This document shows positions 32,419 to 42,546 of a DNA stretch of 64,000 nucleotides, one piece after another. The DNA comes from Botryosphaeria dothidea. Its lineage: Eukaryota; Ascomycota; Dothideomycetes; Botryosphaeriales; Botryosphaeriaceae. Within the stretch, counting starts at the first letter, position 1; every line of letters starts with the position of its first letter. Position numbers and translations under genes: made by a program. The DNA is taken from positions 3,472,001 to 3,536,000 of the forward strand of contig WWBZ02000022.1 in the NCBI GenBank assembly GCA_011503125.2, given 5' to 3'. The notes below the pieces were generated by a model, which saw only the letters and a program-made list of their open reading frames with translations, searched no databases and was not told the origin of the DNA.

Positions 32419-32721
32419 AGGAAGCCTTTTTTTTTTTTTGAAAGCATTGGTGCAATGAGCATGGATTAGAAGAGGGGGTTTTTTCTTTTTTTCTTTTTGG
32501 ATCATTTCCCACGTAATGAGCATTTAGAAGCGTGCACAGGTGTTGGAACACGGGGAGCGAATGGTGGCATTTTGTGTTTTAATCAAGGAGAAATAACAAG
32601 CATTTTGGAAGAGAGTCACATTGAATTTTAATACCGCAATTTATCATTCAGTCATGTCTCATTCGCTATGGCTAATATTCACACATTCCAACTTTTGAAC
32701 CTTCCACTACCGGAGCACCAT
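32419..32721. other. 3'-3' spacer between kinase and MDR genes
   Basis: The two genes converge on this 303-base span. T-runs at 32428-32440 and 32480-32495 fit 3' untranslated sequence. No gene is seen. Confidence 0.5.
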
Positions 32722-33935
32722 TTAGTCAATCTTAATAGTAACCTTGCCAAAGTGCTTCTGGTCCCACTGGTACTGATACGCGTCCTTGGTCTGCTCGAGC
32801 GTAAACACCTGCTTATCGACAACAGGATGGATATCATTCGCCTCGATGGCGCGGTTCATGTCCTCAAACTGGTGACGCGAGCCGACGAGGATGCCGCGGA
32901 CGGTGCACAAGTTGGTGAGGGCGTCTAGGAAGGTAGGCTGCTCCTCGGACTGACCGCCGACAAAGCCGATGATGCTGATGATGCCGTCGATGCGGATCGA
33001 CTTGAGCGACTGGGCCATGGTCTTGGGGCCGCCGACTTCGATGACGTGGTCGACACCACGGCCGCCGGTCAGCTCCTTGGCCTTCTCGCCCCAGTTGGGC
33101 GTCTCCTTGTAGTTGATGATGTGGTCCGCGCCCAGCTCCTTCAGGCGGTCGGCCTTCGCCTGAGACGAGGTTGTTGCGATGACTTTAGCGCCGGCAGACT
33201 TGGCGAACTGTGCGGTGTTTGTCAGTTGTCGAGTTCATGGGATGGTGGTGGGATTGACGTCGGGTAATCAACCGGCGTCGTCAATTCCCAATGGCTCTAC
33301 ACGTACCTGCAAGGCAAAAATGCTCACGCCACCAGTTCCCTGGGTCAATACCCACTCGCCCTGCTTCAGGCCGCGGCCTTCAAGACCGTAAAGACCGTTC
33401 CAGGCGGTAAGAGCAGCACAGCTCAGGGTGGAGGCCTCGATCCAGCTCAGGTTCTTGGGGATGTGCACGAGACCTTCCTGGTCGAAAACACCATACTGGC
33501 GCAGAGCACCGTCAACGACACCACCAACACCGGTGCCAACGCTCTGGTTGTCGAGAGAGCCGGCGATGTGGCCCTGGTTGAAGAGGGTGGCGACCTTGTC
33601 GCCCTTCTGGAACCTCGTGACGCGGGAGCCTACGGCAACGACCTCACCAGCGCCGTCGGAGGCGGGGACGACGCCGTCCTTGAGGGCAAAGGGATACATG
33701 CCCTTGGGGATAATGAGGTCGCGGTAGTTGAGAGAAGCGGCATGGACTGGAGCATAGCGTTAGTTGGTGTTGGCAGGGAAACAACTCTGAAGGGACAAGG
33801 AAATGGCTGCTCACACTTGACAAGAACATCCTTCTCTCCGGGCTGAGGCACTGGGGCACTCTCATTGAACTTGAGCGAATCATTGCCACTCTGGCCCTGA
33901 ACGCGCCATTCCTTGTGGGTTGCGGGGATCGACAT
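32722..33935 (-). CDS. Zinc-independent MDR oxidoreductase (alcohol dehydrogenase-like)
   Basis: Three exons, 33815-33935, 33307-33746 and 32722-33207, give 348 residues. This is a medium-chain dehydrogenase/reductase. The N-terminal GroES-like domain has NYRDLIIPKGMYPF and SDGAGEVVAVGSRVTRFQKGDKV. The Rossmann part has [30 protein letters not shown], written here in two pieces joined at the second intron (Q|F). The fold then runs through LGADHIINYKETP, RGVDHVIEVGGPKTM and a C-terminal HFGKVTIKID. The cysteine and histidine ligands of classical zinc ADHs are absent (AASLNYRD in place of the C-x-G-H motif), so catalysis is probably zinc-free, as in quinone reductase-type members. Likely cytosolic NADPH-dependent; substrate unknown. 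A T at the end of exon 1 plus TC from exon 2 makes Phe41. Confidence 0.84.
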
Positions 33936-34949
33936 GATGGTAAGTCTGAGGCTGGGGGGATCTTGAAGCAAAGGTGTAGGCAATTGGTCAACGAGACGGG
34001 GCAAAGGAGATTCTTATACCGGGAGACAGCAGGCAAAAGGCCCGTGAGAGCAGAAAAAAAATTGGAGCTATGGCCGCATTATTGTAATCATCGTGGAGCA
34101 GTTCGGTGATGACGTAACATTGCCCCGCGGGGTGGAGGGAGACAGCAGGGGGATGCTTGGCCGGGCATATGGCTGTTTCGACCCGTTTCGCGAATCCATG
34201 ACTCGGGGGCCAAGGCTGTGGAGAGGAAGGGAATGGTCACGGTGGTGAAGCGAAGGCCGGGAGAAAGCTGACCCTCCAATTGCCGACCTGCCCCGCCACC
34301 CGCTCCTCGGCCACCACAGCCTGGAACGCTGCCGAAGCAGAGAATCCGACCACGGGAACATCGAATTGGAGCGGGTGCGGTGGCTTCGACATGATTGACA
34401 TTGCGCCGATGACAGCTACGGAGAGCTTACCGACACTACTGACGGACAATGATAAGTCTTACATCATTCGATAGCTCGACGCTTCCGAACACAAACCACC
34501 AACGTGCAACGGCCCCCCGGAGATCGCGTGGCAGCCCGCCCGCCATGTGCGCAGATAGCTTATTTCGAGCTCCGAGTTCACTAATCACTTTGTCAGTAGG
34601 CAACCACGGATAATCATCACGTGCCGCTTCCCCAATTAGGTATGTGAAGTCGGGTCGCCTACTGCTTTCGTCCAGGGTGAGCTTGGCTGCCTAGGCATCT
34701 TGGTAAGCAACGCCCTCCATTTTTCTAGTAAGCAACATCGTGTGTTAAATGATAAGAAGGGCATGGACAGCTGAAGAATACATCCGGATGGGTACGTAAT
34801 CCGGTTTTCTCACTGGTAGCATCATACGAGCTTTCATGCATTATCGCGTCTTCCCATACCCAGGCATCATGGCCAGGATGAGATTCCTTCTTTTGCAGCT
34901 CCGTTCTTTGTTGCCGGGTATCTTCAAAAGAGGACTTACCGGCCCGCGA
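33936..34949. other. Intergenic region, promoter of the MDR gene
   Basis: This 1014-base span lies between the MDR start (33935) and the GH92 stop (34950), both minus. It must hold the MDR promoter and the GH92 3' end. Two copies of a GTAAGCAAC stretch occur near 34703 and 34729, too short to call a repeat. No gene is seen. Confidence 0.5.
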
Positions 34950-37479
34950 CTATCCCTCCCACGAAGGTTCCGCGGCCAGCTCCCCACCAGTCTCCGAAGG
35001 CGGTCGATCTTCCACAGCTGTTCCCCACTGGCTCTCCTCGCTCCCCAGAGTCAGAACCAGCTCCCCGCCCTGCGTGAAGAACTCGTGCCCGATCCAGTTC
35101 TTAGTGTACGGCTGCCCGTTCAACGTCGCGTTCTGGATGTAGATGTCATTGTAGGCTGAATCGAAGTTCTCCGCACGTATCGTTGCCGTTCGGTTCGTTG
35201 CTGGATGCCGCACTTGCACACTCGGGAAGTATGGTGGAATGATGAGGTAGATGTTCTGGCCAGGGTTCGGGAAGAGACCCATCATGTTGAAGGCTGCATA
35301 TGAGCCCATTGCGCCGCTCTAAGAACGAATCAGCCCGAGAATGCACTACTTGTGTGAGCCAAATCACTTACATCATCATTTCCGGGCAAGCCAATGTAAG
35401 AAGTGTTGAAGCGGGAAGGAATATACGAATGGGAGCGTCGCGCAGAGAGAGCTGGTCTGCCAGCGTAATGATACTCAAACACGCTCAAGAATACCGGCTC
35501 GTTACCGATATCGACGAGCGGGGACTCGTGGAAGTAGTCCAGTCGGTCAACGAATCTTTGATCGCCACCAAGTTTCGAAATAAGGGTTTCCATATCTTGA
35601 GGCACAAAACTTAGAGCAACGTCAGCGACGGTTCTGTATTGCCGGCTTTCCCGCTTCAGACTTACAATTGATATTGCCAGATGCTCGACTCAAAAGTCTC
35701 TGATGGATTTGTTGTCAAAGAACAGAATCCTGCAATAGGGCTGCAGGAGATCGGATCTTGAAATCCCCATGTTGCGTTCAGGTATTTTGGCTGAAAAAAG
35801 CCCACAAATCCTGAGTCGGTCCCGTTGATTATCGACGTCTGATCTTCTTTGAAGAGGTTTTTCCAGTTGTTGCCGCGCGCCAGATACTTTTCGTAATCAT
35901 CCTTGCCCAGTGCCCGCCCGAGAGATCCGATACAATAGTCGTTGTAAGAGTACTCCAAGGTGCGTGATATACTCCTTGAGTTGGTCCCGAAACCAAGATA
36001 GTCGTAATCCAACGCAGGAATGTAATTCAGGTTCTTCCAGGACACCAAGCCCCCTCTTCCTTCTTTCGACCATTCGAGTGGCTCATTCTCTGCATCATTC
36101 AGAACAGCCTCCCATGCAAGATCCCAGTCAACACCGCTAACATTTTTGAAATAAGCGTCTACAAGCACCACGTCTGCGTTCGAGCCTCCCTGTGTCCAGC
36201 CTTTGCTCAAGCTCATGCGACAGTCAGGTAGCCAACCCTCATTCTGGTACGTGAACAGTAGACTTTTCAGCATGTCGGAATAAGTCGAGGGATCCAGTAT
36301 GGTAAGCAATGGAAGCTGAGACCTGAATTGGTCCCACAAGCAGTAGAATGAATCATAGTAGACCGATGTATTCCAGCGCGGATTCTCGCCCGTATAGTCC
36401 TGTGGAGATATCATCGTCCGATAAATGGAGCTCCAGAAGCTCCTTTGCAAATCCTCGCTGACATCACCGGCATCCAGAGTTATGGGGCTCAGTTTCCCTC
36501 TCCACGCATCCTCGGCAGCCGTTCTGAGGTCATTGAAGCCCAGCAAGGGCGTTGGGATTTCTGTTTGGGCATTCTGACAAGCCTTGTTAACGCTGATGTA
36601 GCTCAAGCCAACTCTCGCAGTAATGGTCCTGTTCGATTCTGCCAGAAGCCGAATGAATCCGCCTGCTTGAAGGTAGAAGTTATTGAAACCTCTCGTCACG
36701 AAGATTTTCTTCTGGTCTACTCCACCTCTTTCGTTAATCCAGACGCCGCTATCGTAAACAGGACCAGTGTGGCCGAAGAAGTCCACGCAAAAATGCAATT
36801 CGTACGACCCGGCTCCAAAGCTTGGCAGAAAGGTGCCATTCCCGGTCATCCTGGTCCCGTCGATTTCGAAAGTTGCATTTTGGCGGCTGTCCCAGAGGTC
36901 GGTCAGATCAAGCAAAACCATGGGCACCACCTGCGGACCGTGGCTGGTGTTGACGTCCGGAAACTTGAAGTTGTACAGCGCAGCGTGCTGTGAGACAGTC
37001 ATCTCCGCACTGATGCCGTTCTCCAGCGTCAACGCAAAGTAACCGGGACGGGCAACAACCGAGTCGTTGCGATAAGGCGTGGCACGAGCTTGCTTGGAGA
37101 AGGAGCAGTTGGCGATGTCGTTCTCGTCACACAACTGCGGCATCAACGGGAAATTGCCCAGCGACGGATTGCCGCCGGTTCCAGAGTCGTGCAGGCTCGA
37201 GAAGCCGATGACATTGCTTCCGTCGGTCGAAAAGCCGCCCGTGTTCTGCCCGTCGACGTCCGCAGACGCTTTTGCCTACACGTTGAGCGGTTAACAATGC
37301 ATGCAACGTCGATGCAGGGAAGGAGGCGCACGTACGAAGCCATAAGGTAGCGTAGCGCCACAGAAAACGTTCCCGCCACCATTCGAACCAATGAGAGGAT
37401 CGACAAGATCCAAGACGTCAGCAGCTTGAGCGGTGATGGGCCAGGCAATGCACGCGAGAGCGAGCAGAAGGCGAAACAT
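34950..37479 (-). CDS. Secreted glycoside hydrolase family 92 (alpha-1,2-mannosidase type)
   Basis: Four exons, 37336-37479, 35666-37275, 35372-35609 and 34950-35318, give 786 residues, normal for GH92. A clear signal peptide opens the protein (FRLLLALACIAWPITAQA). GH92 enzymes are calcium-dependent exo-alpha-mannosidases acting on mannans and N-glycans. Family hallmarks seen are DLVDPLIGSNGGGNVFCGATLPYG at the start, GFSSLHDSGTGG, FYCLWDQFRSQLPLL, DCRMSLSKGWTQGGSNADVV, YSYNDYCIGSLGRALG, and, near the end, HSYIPSRFNTSYIGLPGNDDSGAMG with AAFNMMGLFPNPG. The order and spacing are complete, so the gene looks intact. Several N-x-S/T sites fit an extracellular protein. Introns have GTACGT/TAG, GTAAGT/AAG and GTAAGT/TAG ends and all phases agree. 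Linkage specificity cannot be told from sequence. Confidence 0.9.
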
Positions 37480-38136
37480 GACGTGTTTGGAGAGGCGTCG
37501 GAAGACCGCTGTGACGGTCTGGGAAACAGGCGGAGCAGCGCATTTTGACCAAGGCGTTTAATGAGCGTGGTATCTGTGCGACAAGGTAGCACGCTTGTTT
37601 ACATCGCCCAGACGGGAGTAAAGTCTTGATTTTTTTGGGGCTAATGCGTGCGGGGAAGCTGTCCGCTCATACCCGATCCTCGTTTCGCACCACCGCCGCC
37701 TCCGCCCAAAGCCGGGAAAGAGGTACAACGCGATCCGGATACCTAGGTACGGATTCGATCCCAAAATTATACCGCAAACACGTGGGGAGTGGACGCATTC
37801 GTCCATGTGAAATCGCCCGACCCTTTCAAGCTCAAGCACAAGGTTGAACAACAAAGCACGACAGCCATGAACAATGTAAGTTTCATGCATTTCCTATCTG
37901 CTGGGCTAAAACCATACCGCACTTTGTGGGACGTTTGTGTGAAGTTTCAATAGCTTCCCGTCGATATTTTTTACCCCATATAATTGAACCTTTTTTAATG
38001 CAGGAATTCCCAAAAGAGCATTTACAACACCCACGCTCTAATATCAACCCAAGCTCAAATCCACAAAGTTTTCCAGACGACTATGGCCCTCCACGCTGCA
38101 TGGTATGGAGACTCGCTGAAGCCCCTATCCACCATC
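37480..38136. other. Promoter region of the GH92 gene
   Basis: This 657-base span is upstream of the GH92 start and downstream of the unknown gene at 38137. It must hold the GH92 promoter. No coding signal is recognised. Confidence 0.5.
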
Positions 38137-39267
38137 TTACCGCCTTGGCCTCCTGGAATGTGGTGATGGGCTGCTCTGTTCAGAAGCTTCTGCAGTCGGT
38201 TCTTCGATTCCAAATCTCGCTCGGACTTCTTGCGCCGTCGGACGGCCGCCGCTCTGGTCTTGCGCGTCACGCCATGAGTGAAACATCCTCTCGATTGCAT
38301 TTCTCACACGTTCGCTTTGTTCCGGGCGATCTTGTGTTCTTTGTGGCCATTCGAATAGTTCTTGGCGCCTTTGTGCAGACCTGAATGGTTGTATCTCTCC
38401 ACGCCCCTTCCTCTCGGTGATGGGAGACCGACTTCGGCTCTTGCCTTGAGCATGACGGTAGCTTCTGTTGCGCACTCGTTGCTGAGTTTCAGTGTATAGT
38501 GGAGGCTCCACTCGTACTTGACGGAAAGCTTCTTCCAGCCTCGTGTTGCGGTCAGAAAGTCGTCCATTGAGTTCCAGAAGCATGGCATGTGCCTCCTGGA
38601 AAGCTGTGAGGTCCCGGTTTATGCCAGCTACTCGCACCTCCTCACGTTGGCTCTCCGAGCTGAGTCGTTGTCGCAGCTGCTCAATCTTTGCTTCGCGCCT
38701 ATTTATCATGTCGTTCGCCCGTGCAAGAGCTCGAGCTCGGGGTGATTCGCTCCTCCGCTCACGGGACACCTTTCCATCGGCATTGGGATTGTAGGGTGGA
38801 GGAGCGTCTACCTGTCCGCCACGGTCGTCTAGGGCCTGACCATCGATCTGGTTCATATGCTGGTGAATGAGCCGCCTGGCGTTCTCAGAGCGTGCTTCTT
38901 GCTCCCTGTGAGTTTCTGAATCGGTAGCCCCTAGGTGGTGGAGGGCCATCTCATGCGCGTAGCGCATACTCTCACATTCATACCAGTCCGCGATGGCGTC
39001 CCGATAGCCTCTGCGCAACCCGTCCATTCTGTCCCTGAGACTTTCATTCTCGAAATCCAGAGGCCCGGCGCTGAGAACGATGGTCTCAGCCCGCTTCCTT
39101 TCATTCTGCCGGATCAGCTCTCTGGCGCGTCGCTCCATTTCCAACAACCGTTTGTACTCGGCATGTTCCACGAGTACCGGTGGTTCGCCGGGTGGCGTAC
39201 TTCCCCTCCTATAGTTGTTTCCGTCCTCGAGAGTTCGATGCAGGCCAAGTATGCCTCCGGTAGACAT
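38137..39267 (-). CDS. Unknown charged coiled-coil protein
   Basis: Single exon as drawn, ATG at 39267-39265, TAA at 38139-38137, 376 residues. No known domain is recognised. The sequence is rich in Arg, Glu and Gln, with heptad-like stretches (EYKRLLEMERRARELIRQNERK near residue 40, split here by composition; RREAKIEQLRQRLSSES near 205), suggesting coiled coils. A proline-rich PPPYNPNADG breaks them. The C-terminal third is Arg/Ser-rich and disordered (GKSRSRSPITERKGRG; SSPSPHSRRPRR), hinting at a nuclear or RNA-linked protein, but that is speculation. The frame stays open for about 30 codons upstream of the ATG, and the stop overlaps a donor-like GTAAGA, so further exons on either side are possible. 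It shares its frame with the gene just upstream (39379-40529) and could belong to it. Confidence 0.5.
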   Translation of the reverse strand: MSTGGILGLHRTLEDGNNYRRGSTPPGEPPVLVEHAEYKRLLEMERRARELIRQNERKRAETIVLSAGPLDFENESLRDRMDGLRRGYRDAIADWYECESMRYAHEMALHHLGATDSETHREQEARSENARRLIHQHMNQIDGQALDDRGGQVDAPPPYNPNADGKVSRERRSESPRARALARANDMINRREAKIEQLRQRLSSESQREEVRVAGINRDLTAFQEAHAMLLELNGRLSDRNTRLEEAFRQVRVEPPLYTETQQRVRNRSYRHAQGKSRSRSPITERKGRGEIQPFRSAQRRQELFEWPQRTQDRPEQSERVRNAIERMFHSWRDAQDQSGGRPTAQEVRARFGIEEPTAEASEQSSPSPHSRRPRR

Positions 39268-39378
39268 CCTGCGGCGCCTCGAGGAGATTCCCCTGAGGAG
39301 CAGTTTTGTGCTTTCGCAGTCTTCTCTCGCAGTAAGGTTAGTCTCTTAGCAATGGCTTACAGGATTGACAGGGCTGCT

Positions 39379-40529
39379 CTATCTTTCGCCGGCTTCTCCT
39401 AAGCCCAGGGATCCACCATGAAATGTCTCGAAAAGGTTTGCAATCTCCTCCGGCGTACGTCTGTTCTCCAGGAATCCTGGTGGAACAGGTTGAATGAGTT
39501 CAGTGGGTTGGCGAGGCCAAGTGGAGATTCTCCCGTTCTTTAATCTTCGTAGGATCGCGATGTCGTTGTTGAGGTGTCTGATGTCGCTCTCCAATTCAAG
39601 AATCTCGGTCGGTGTTAGTTCGCCACGCCGGAGCTCCCGTCAAGTTACCTCAATAAGCTGCTCGAACTGCTGTAACTGGAATTTCACTTCCGGCCGACGA
39701 CCCTCTGAGTCAGATCCATCTTTGACATCGTGGCGTGTCAGTAGGCCGAAGTGCTCAAGCGTTTCGCGCTTCTCAGGATTAAGGCTTCTGGCAAGCTCTG
39801 CCCCCGTCAAGACTTCGCTAAGCTCATTGTCAAGCTCCCTCTTCCACTTGGGGACTTCATCCGCCTCTACCCCGGGAATTCGTAGTGTTCTGAGACTCTC
39901 ATCCTCGAAAGGGAACTGGAAGGGGAATTCTATATCTCCGGACCTAGCTTTCGAGGCGACCAACTTATACAGTTTCTCATACATACTCGCAATGTTCCCG
40001 TGTGACATGTCCGAAGTCTCTTCCGGTAGCTTCCAAGATTGGTACTGTATACGATTTCCGAGGATGTCTGCAGCGTGAGCTCGAGTTTGCACATCGTGAC
40101 CGCCAATATCACTGTCCATCAACATGAGGTATATTGCCCCCTTGGTCCTATTCGCATCTCGGCCAAGCCGACAGCCATGTCGATCCTCCATGTTCTTTGA
40201 CACGATTGCCCAGACGCCATCTTCATCATAGTTGGGTATCTTGTCTCGGGGGGGTTTCGTGTGTTTCAATTTGGCTCGCTTCGGTCTGCCCTCAAGGATC
40301 CCTCTTTGGGGGTGTTGGGAACGCTTTCGAGCTGTTGGCGATACCTGAATGTTTGTGGAATCCTCCCGCTGGCCGAGATTTTGCACTGAGTTTGCCACGC
40401 TATCCGCCTGTGGGGTTGTAGTATTTTCTTCTCGTTCACTGACTTCCTTCCGCGCTTACCGAGCATTCCCTTGTCGTCGGTGATCCTCTGTTCTCTCGTG
40501 GCGGCCGTCCTTTGTCTCTCGGCTACCAT
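39379..40529 (-). CDS. Unknown protein, tentative three-exon model
   Basis: Tentative exons 40460-40529, 39649-40385 and 39379-39603, 343 residues; phases agree. The start is the first ATG of the open frame (MVAERQRTAAT), but the same frame is open far upstream with no ATG, so the true start may be elsewhere (see the gene at 40746). Intron 1 is 74 bases (GTAAGC, CTCAG). Intron 2 is set at 45 bases (39604-39648) because it removes an in-frame TGA and contains a branch-like GAACTAAC; its acceptor would be GAG, which is rare. The middle part reads like a folded domain (YDEDGVWAIVSKNMEDRHG; AIYLMLMDSDIGG; KWKRELDNELSEVLTG), the end like a coiled coil (ILELESDIRHLNNDIAILRR). No family recognised. 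Confidence 0.42.
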
Positions 40530-40745
40530 CTCTTCGCTCCTGATGGAGGTTTCTTGCCCGGCTGCAGCATCCTTCACATGCGAGTTATTGATCTCCGGTG
40601 CCTTCTCCGTCACTCGGCGTGCGTCCTCAGTGACTCCATCAACCGCACCCGAGCCACCATCGCGCTCAGCCGTCCCCTCGGCCGCCGCTTCTTCTTCTTC
40701 CTCATCCTCCTCAACCGTAGCCTGCTTCACCAGTGCCTCGCCCCC

Positions 40746-41870
40746 CTACCTCTTCACAATTGGAACGACATCATCCTGAAAATCGCTATCATCCCAATAC
40801 ACCACATCCAAATCCTCGTCCTCACCATCACCGCCCACCCCCGTATCCAACCCCTCCAAACTCTCAAACCTCGAAAACCACACCCCCCTCGCATAATCTC
40901 CCATCCCCGGCACGATAACCCTCTCCCTCGTCCTCGCCTCCCTCGCAAAAAACCTATTGACCCTTCCATCCGCCTCGACCAGCCGCTCCCACCCGACGCC
41001 CGTCACCGCCAACAGCCTATCCAACTTCCGCCTCAGCGCGCTCGCATCGTCCTCCGCCGACCGGTCCGCCAGCAGCACCATGGCGGCCACGACCTCGAGC
41101 TCGTCGAGCCCGCCGATCAGCTCCTTGGAGTTGGGATGCGCGTACGCCTCCACGTCCCGAACGACCCCGAGCATGTGCGCGGCCGTGCCCCTCTTCCACG
41201 GATCGACGAGCGCGTACCGCTTCGGCTCCGTCAAGCGCGCGAGCAGCCTGACGGCTGGGTCCGGGTCGGTCTTGTCGAAGGGCGGCCAGAACGACGACGA
41301 CGCCGCCGCCGCGCCCGGCGGCAGCGCGGTCCAGATGGCGTGCGGCGGCGGCTCGCTCCTGCGGGAGCTGTCGATCGTGCGCTTGAGGATGTCGGCGGTG
41401 TGGGCGAGGCCCGGCCAGCGGGCGGCGAAGAGCACCCTGCCCCAGGCGACGAATTCTTGCAGGGCGGTGGCCGCGGCGATTGCGTCTTCGCGGGTCGTCG
41501 CGTCATTTCCGCGTGCTGCTTCTGCTTCTCCTCCTGCCTCTTCTTCCTTCCCGGAATACCGGTTGCTCTGGTCGGTCTTGCCGGTGATGACGCCGCCGAA
41601 GTCATCCAAGGTCGAGTAACCCCATGGTTGGCTACCTTTGTTGGAGGCTACGACATAAGTCATAGCGATTTCGAGTACTTCCTTAGCGGTAGATCCTAGC
41701 GATCTCTGTATGGTCCGGACTGACCGAGGTGAATGCGTTTTCATTTTGTTGCGAAGTCTTTCCCATGGTTTGAGATGCATTGCGCTCTTGGTATTATCTG
41801 GTGGCGGACCAAGAGGAGCTCCATTGCTAGGCCCATTTGTTGAAGATCCTGTATTCATCCTGGAAAGCAT
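40746..41870 (-). CDS. Unknown GC-rich protein
   Basis: Open frame from the ATG at 41870-41868 to a TAG at 40748-40746, 374 residues, no known domain. The frame is open for nine more codons upstream without an ATG, so an upstream exon is possible (a CAG precedes at about 41894). Helical, Ala/Arg-rich segments dominate (RKLDRLLAVTGVGWERLVEA; LADRSAEDDASALRR; LARLTEPKRYALVDPWKRG), and the end is acidic (GDGEDEDLDVVYWDDSDFQDD). The region 40950-41450 is much more GC-rich than the flanks. Directly after the TAG the same frame remains open for 155 codons of acidic sequence. A donor-like GTAGGG overlaps the stop, and a CATCAG at 40542-40540 in the right phase could splice this frame into the next model, giving one gene of about 720 codons. 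I cannot decide between the two. Confidence 0.45.
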   Translation of the reverse strand: MLSRMNTGSSTNGPSNGAPLGPPPDNTKSAMHLKPWERLRNKMKTHSPRSVRTIQRSLGSTAKEVLEIAMTYVVASNKGSQPWGYSTLDDFGGVITGKTDQSNRYSGKEEEAGGEAEAARGNDATTREDAIAAATALQEFVAWGRVLFAARWPGLAHTADILKRTIDSSRRSEPPPHAIWTALPPGAAAASSSFWPPFDKTDPDPAVRLLARLTEPKRYALVDPWKRGTAAHMLGVVRDVEAYAHPNSKELIGGLDELEVVAAMVLLADRSAEDDASALRRKLDRLLAVTGVGWERLVEADGRVNRFFAREARTRERVIVPGMGDYARGVWFSRFESLEGLDTGVGGDGEDEDLDVVYWDDSDFQDDVVPIVKR

Positions 41871-42546
41871 ACCTTGGGACGAGAATACCGACTGCAACCT
41901 CAGAGGGGCTGCGGGTGAGTTTTGCTAGGTGGCCTTGCTCAGTTGATTTTGGAGACAAAGGATGGTCAAGAGATTCTAGCAATTAGGCCTCAATACTGTG
42001 ACATGATAGCTATGTACAAAGACCATTTATGTCGACGTCTGCAGAAGAAACCCCGTAAATCATAAAGAGGTTAAGCACCGATCTCGCCAAGCAACAAAGG
42101 GTGCCGCTTCACGGAATTCCACCATTCCACTCGAGACGCCGCGACAGAACTGCTAAAATGTATTACCCCATGGGAGCTACATCATTCATCCAGATACCAG
42201 TGTGAAGGGTCCATATTACACTTGTAAACGGAAGAGTTCTCCAGACTACCGACTCACTTTGTCTGCTGGCCTACAGAAGAGAAAACTTGAAACACGAAAC
42301 TGCCCATCAGCAAGCAAGCTGATCGTAAATCAAAGAAAGCAAGGCGGGTCAATCAGCAACTCTCTCGGGTACAAATATGACAGGAAAAGTGGAAAACTTC
42401 AGGACGATTTGAAGGATCCTGTGTGAAACCAGGTCATCCCGCCCTGATCGCATCATCGAAGTGTGAGCCCTCAGAACCAAGTCCGTGGCCAGCCGAGGAG
42501 AGCAGGTGGTCTTGAGGGAGTTCAAAGACAATCTGTGAGTCTTCGT
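41871..42546. other. Intergenic region between two unknown genes
   Basis: This 676-base span lies upstream of the gene at 40746-41870 and downstream of the gene ending at 42547. It is AT-richer than the coding flanks. No gene is recognised, though a short first exon of the left gene could hide here. Confidence 0.45.

Noticed and set aside
40741..40750. Sequencing frameshift at the six-C run near the TAG at 40746
   Set aside because: The frame before and after the stop is the same, so an insertion or deletion error in the run would not explain it. A base substitution or an intron remains possible.
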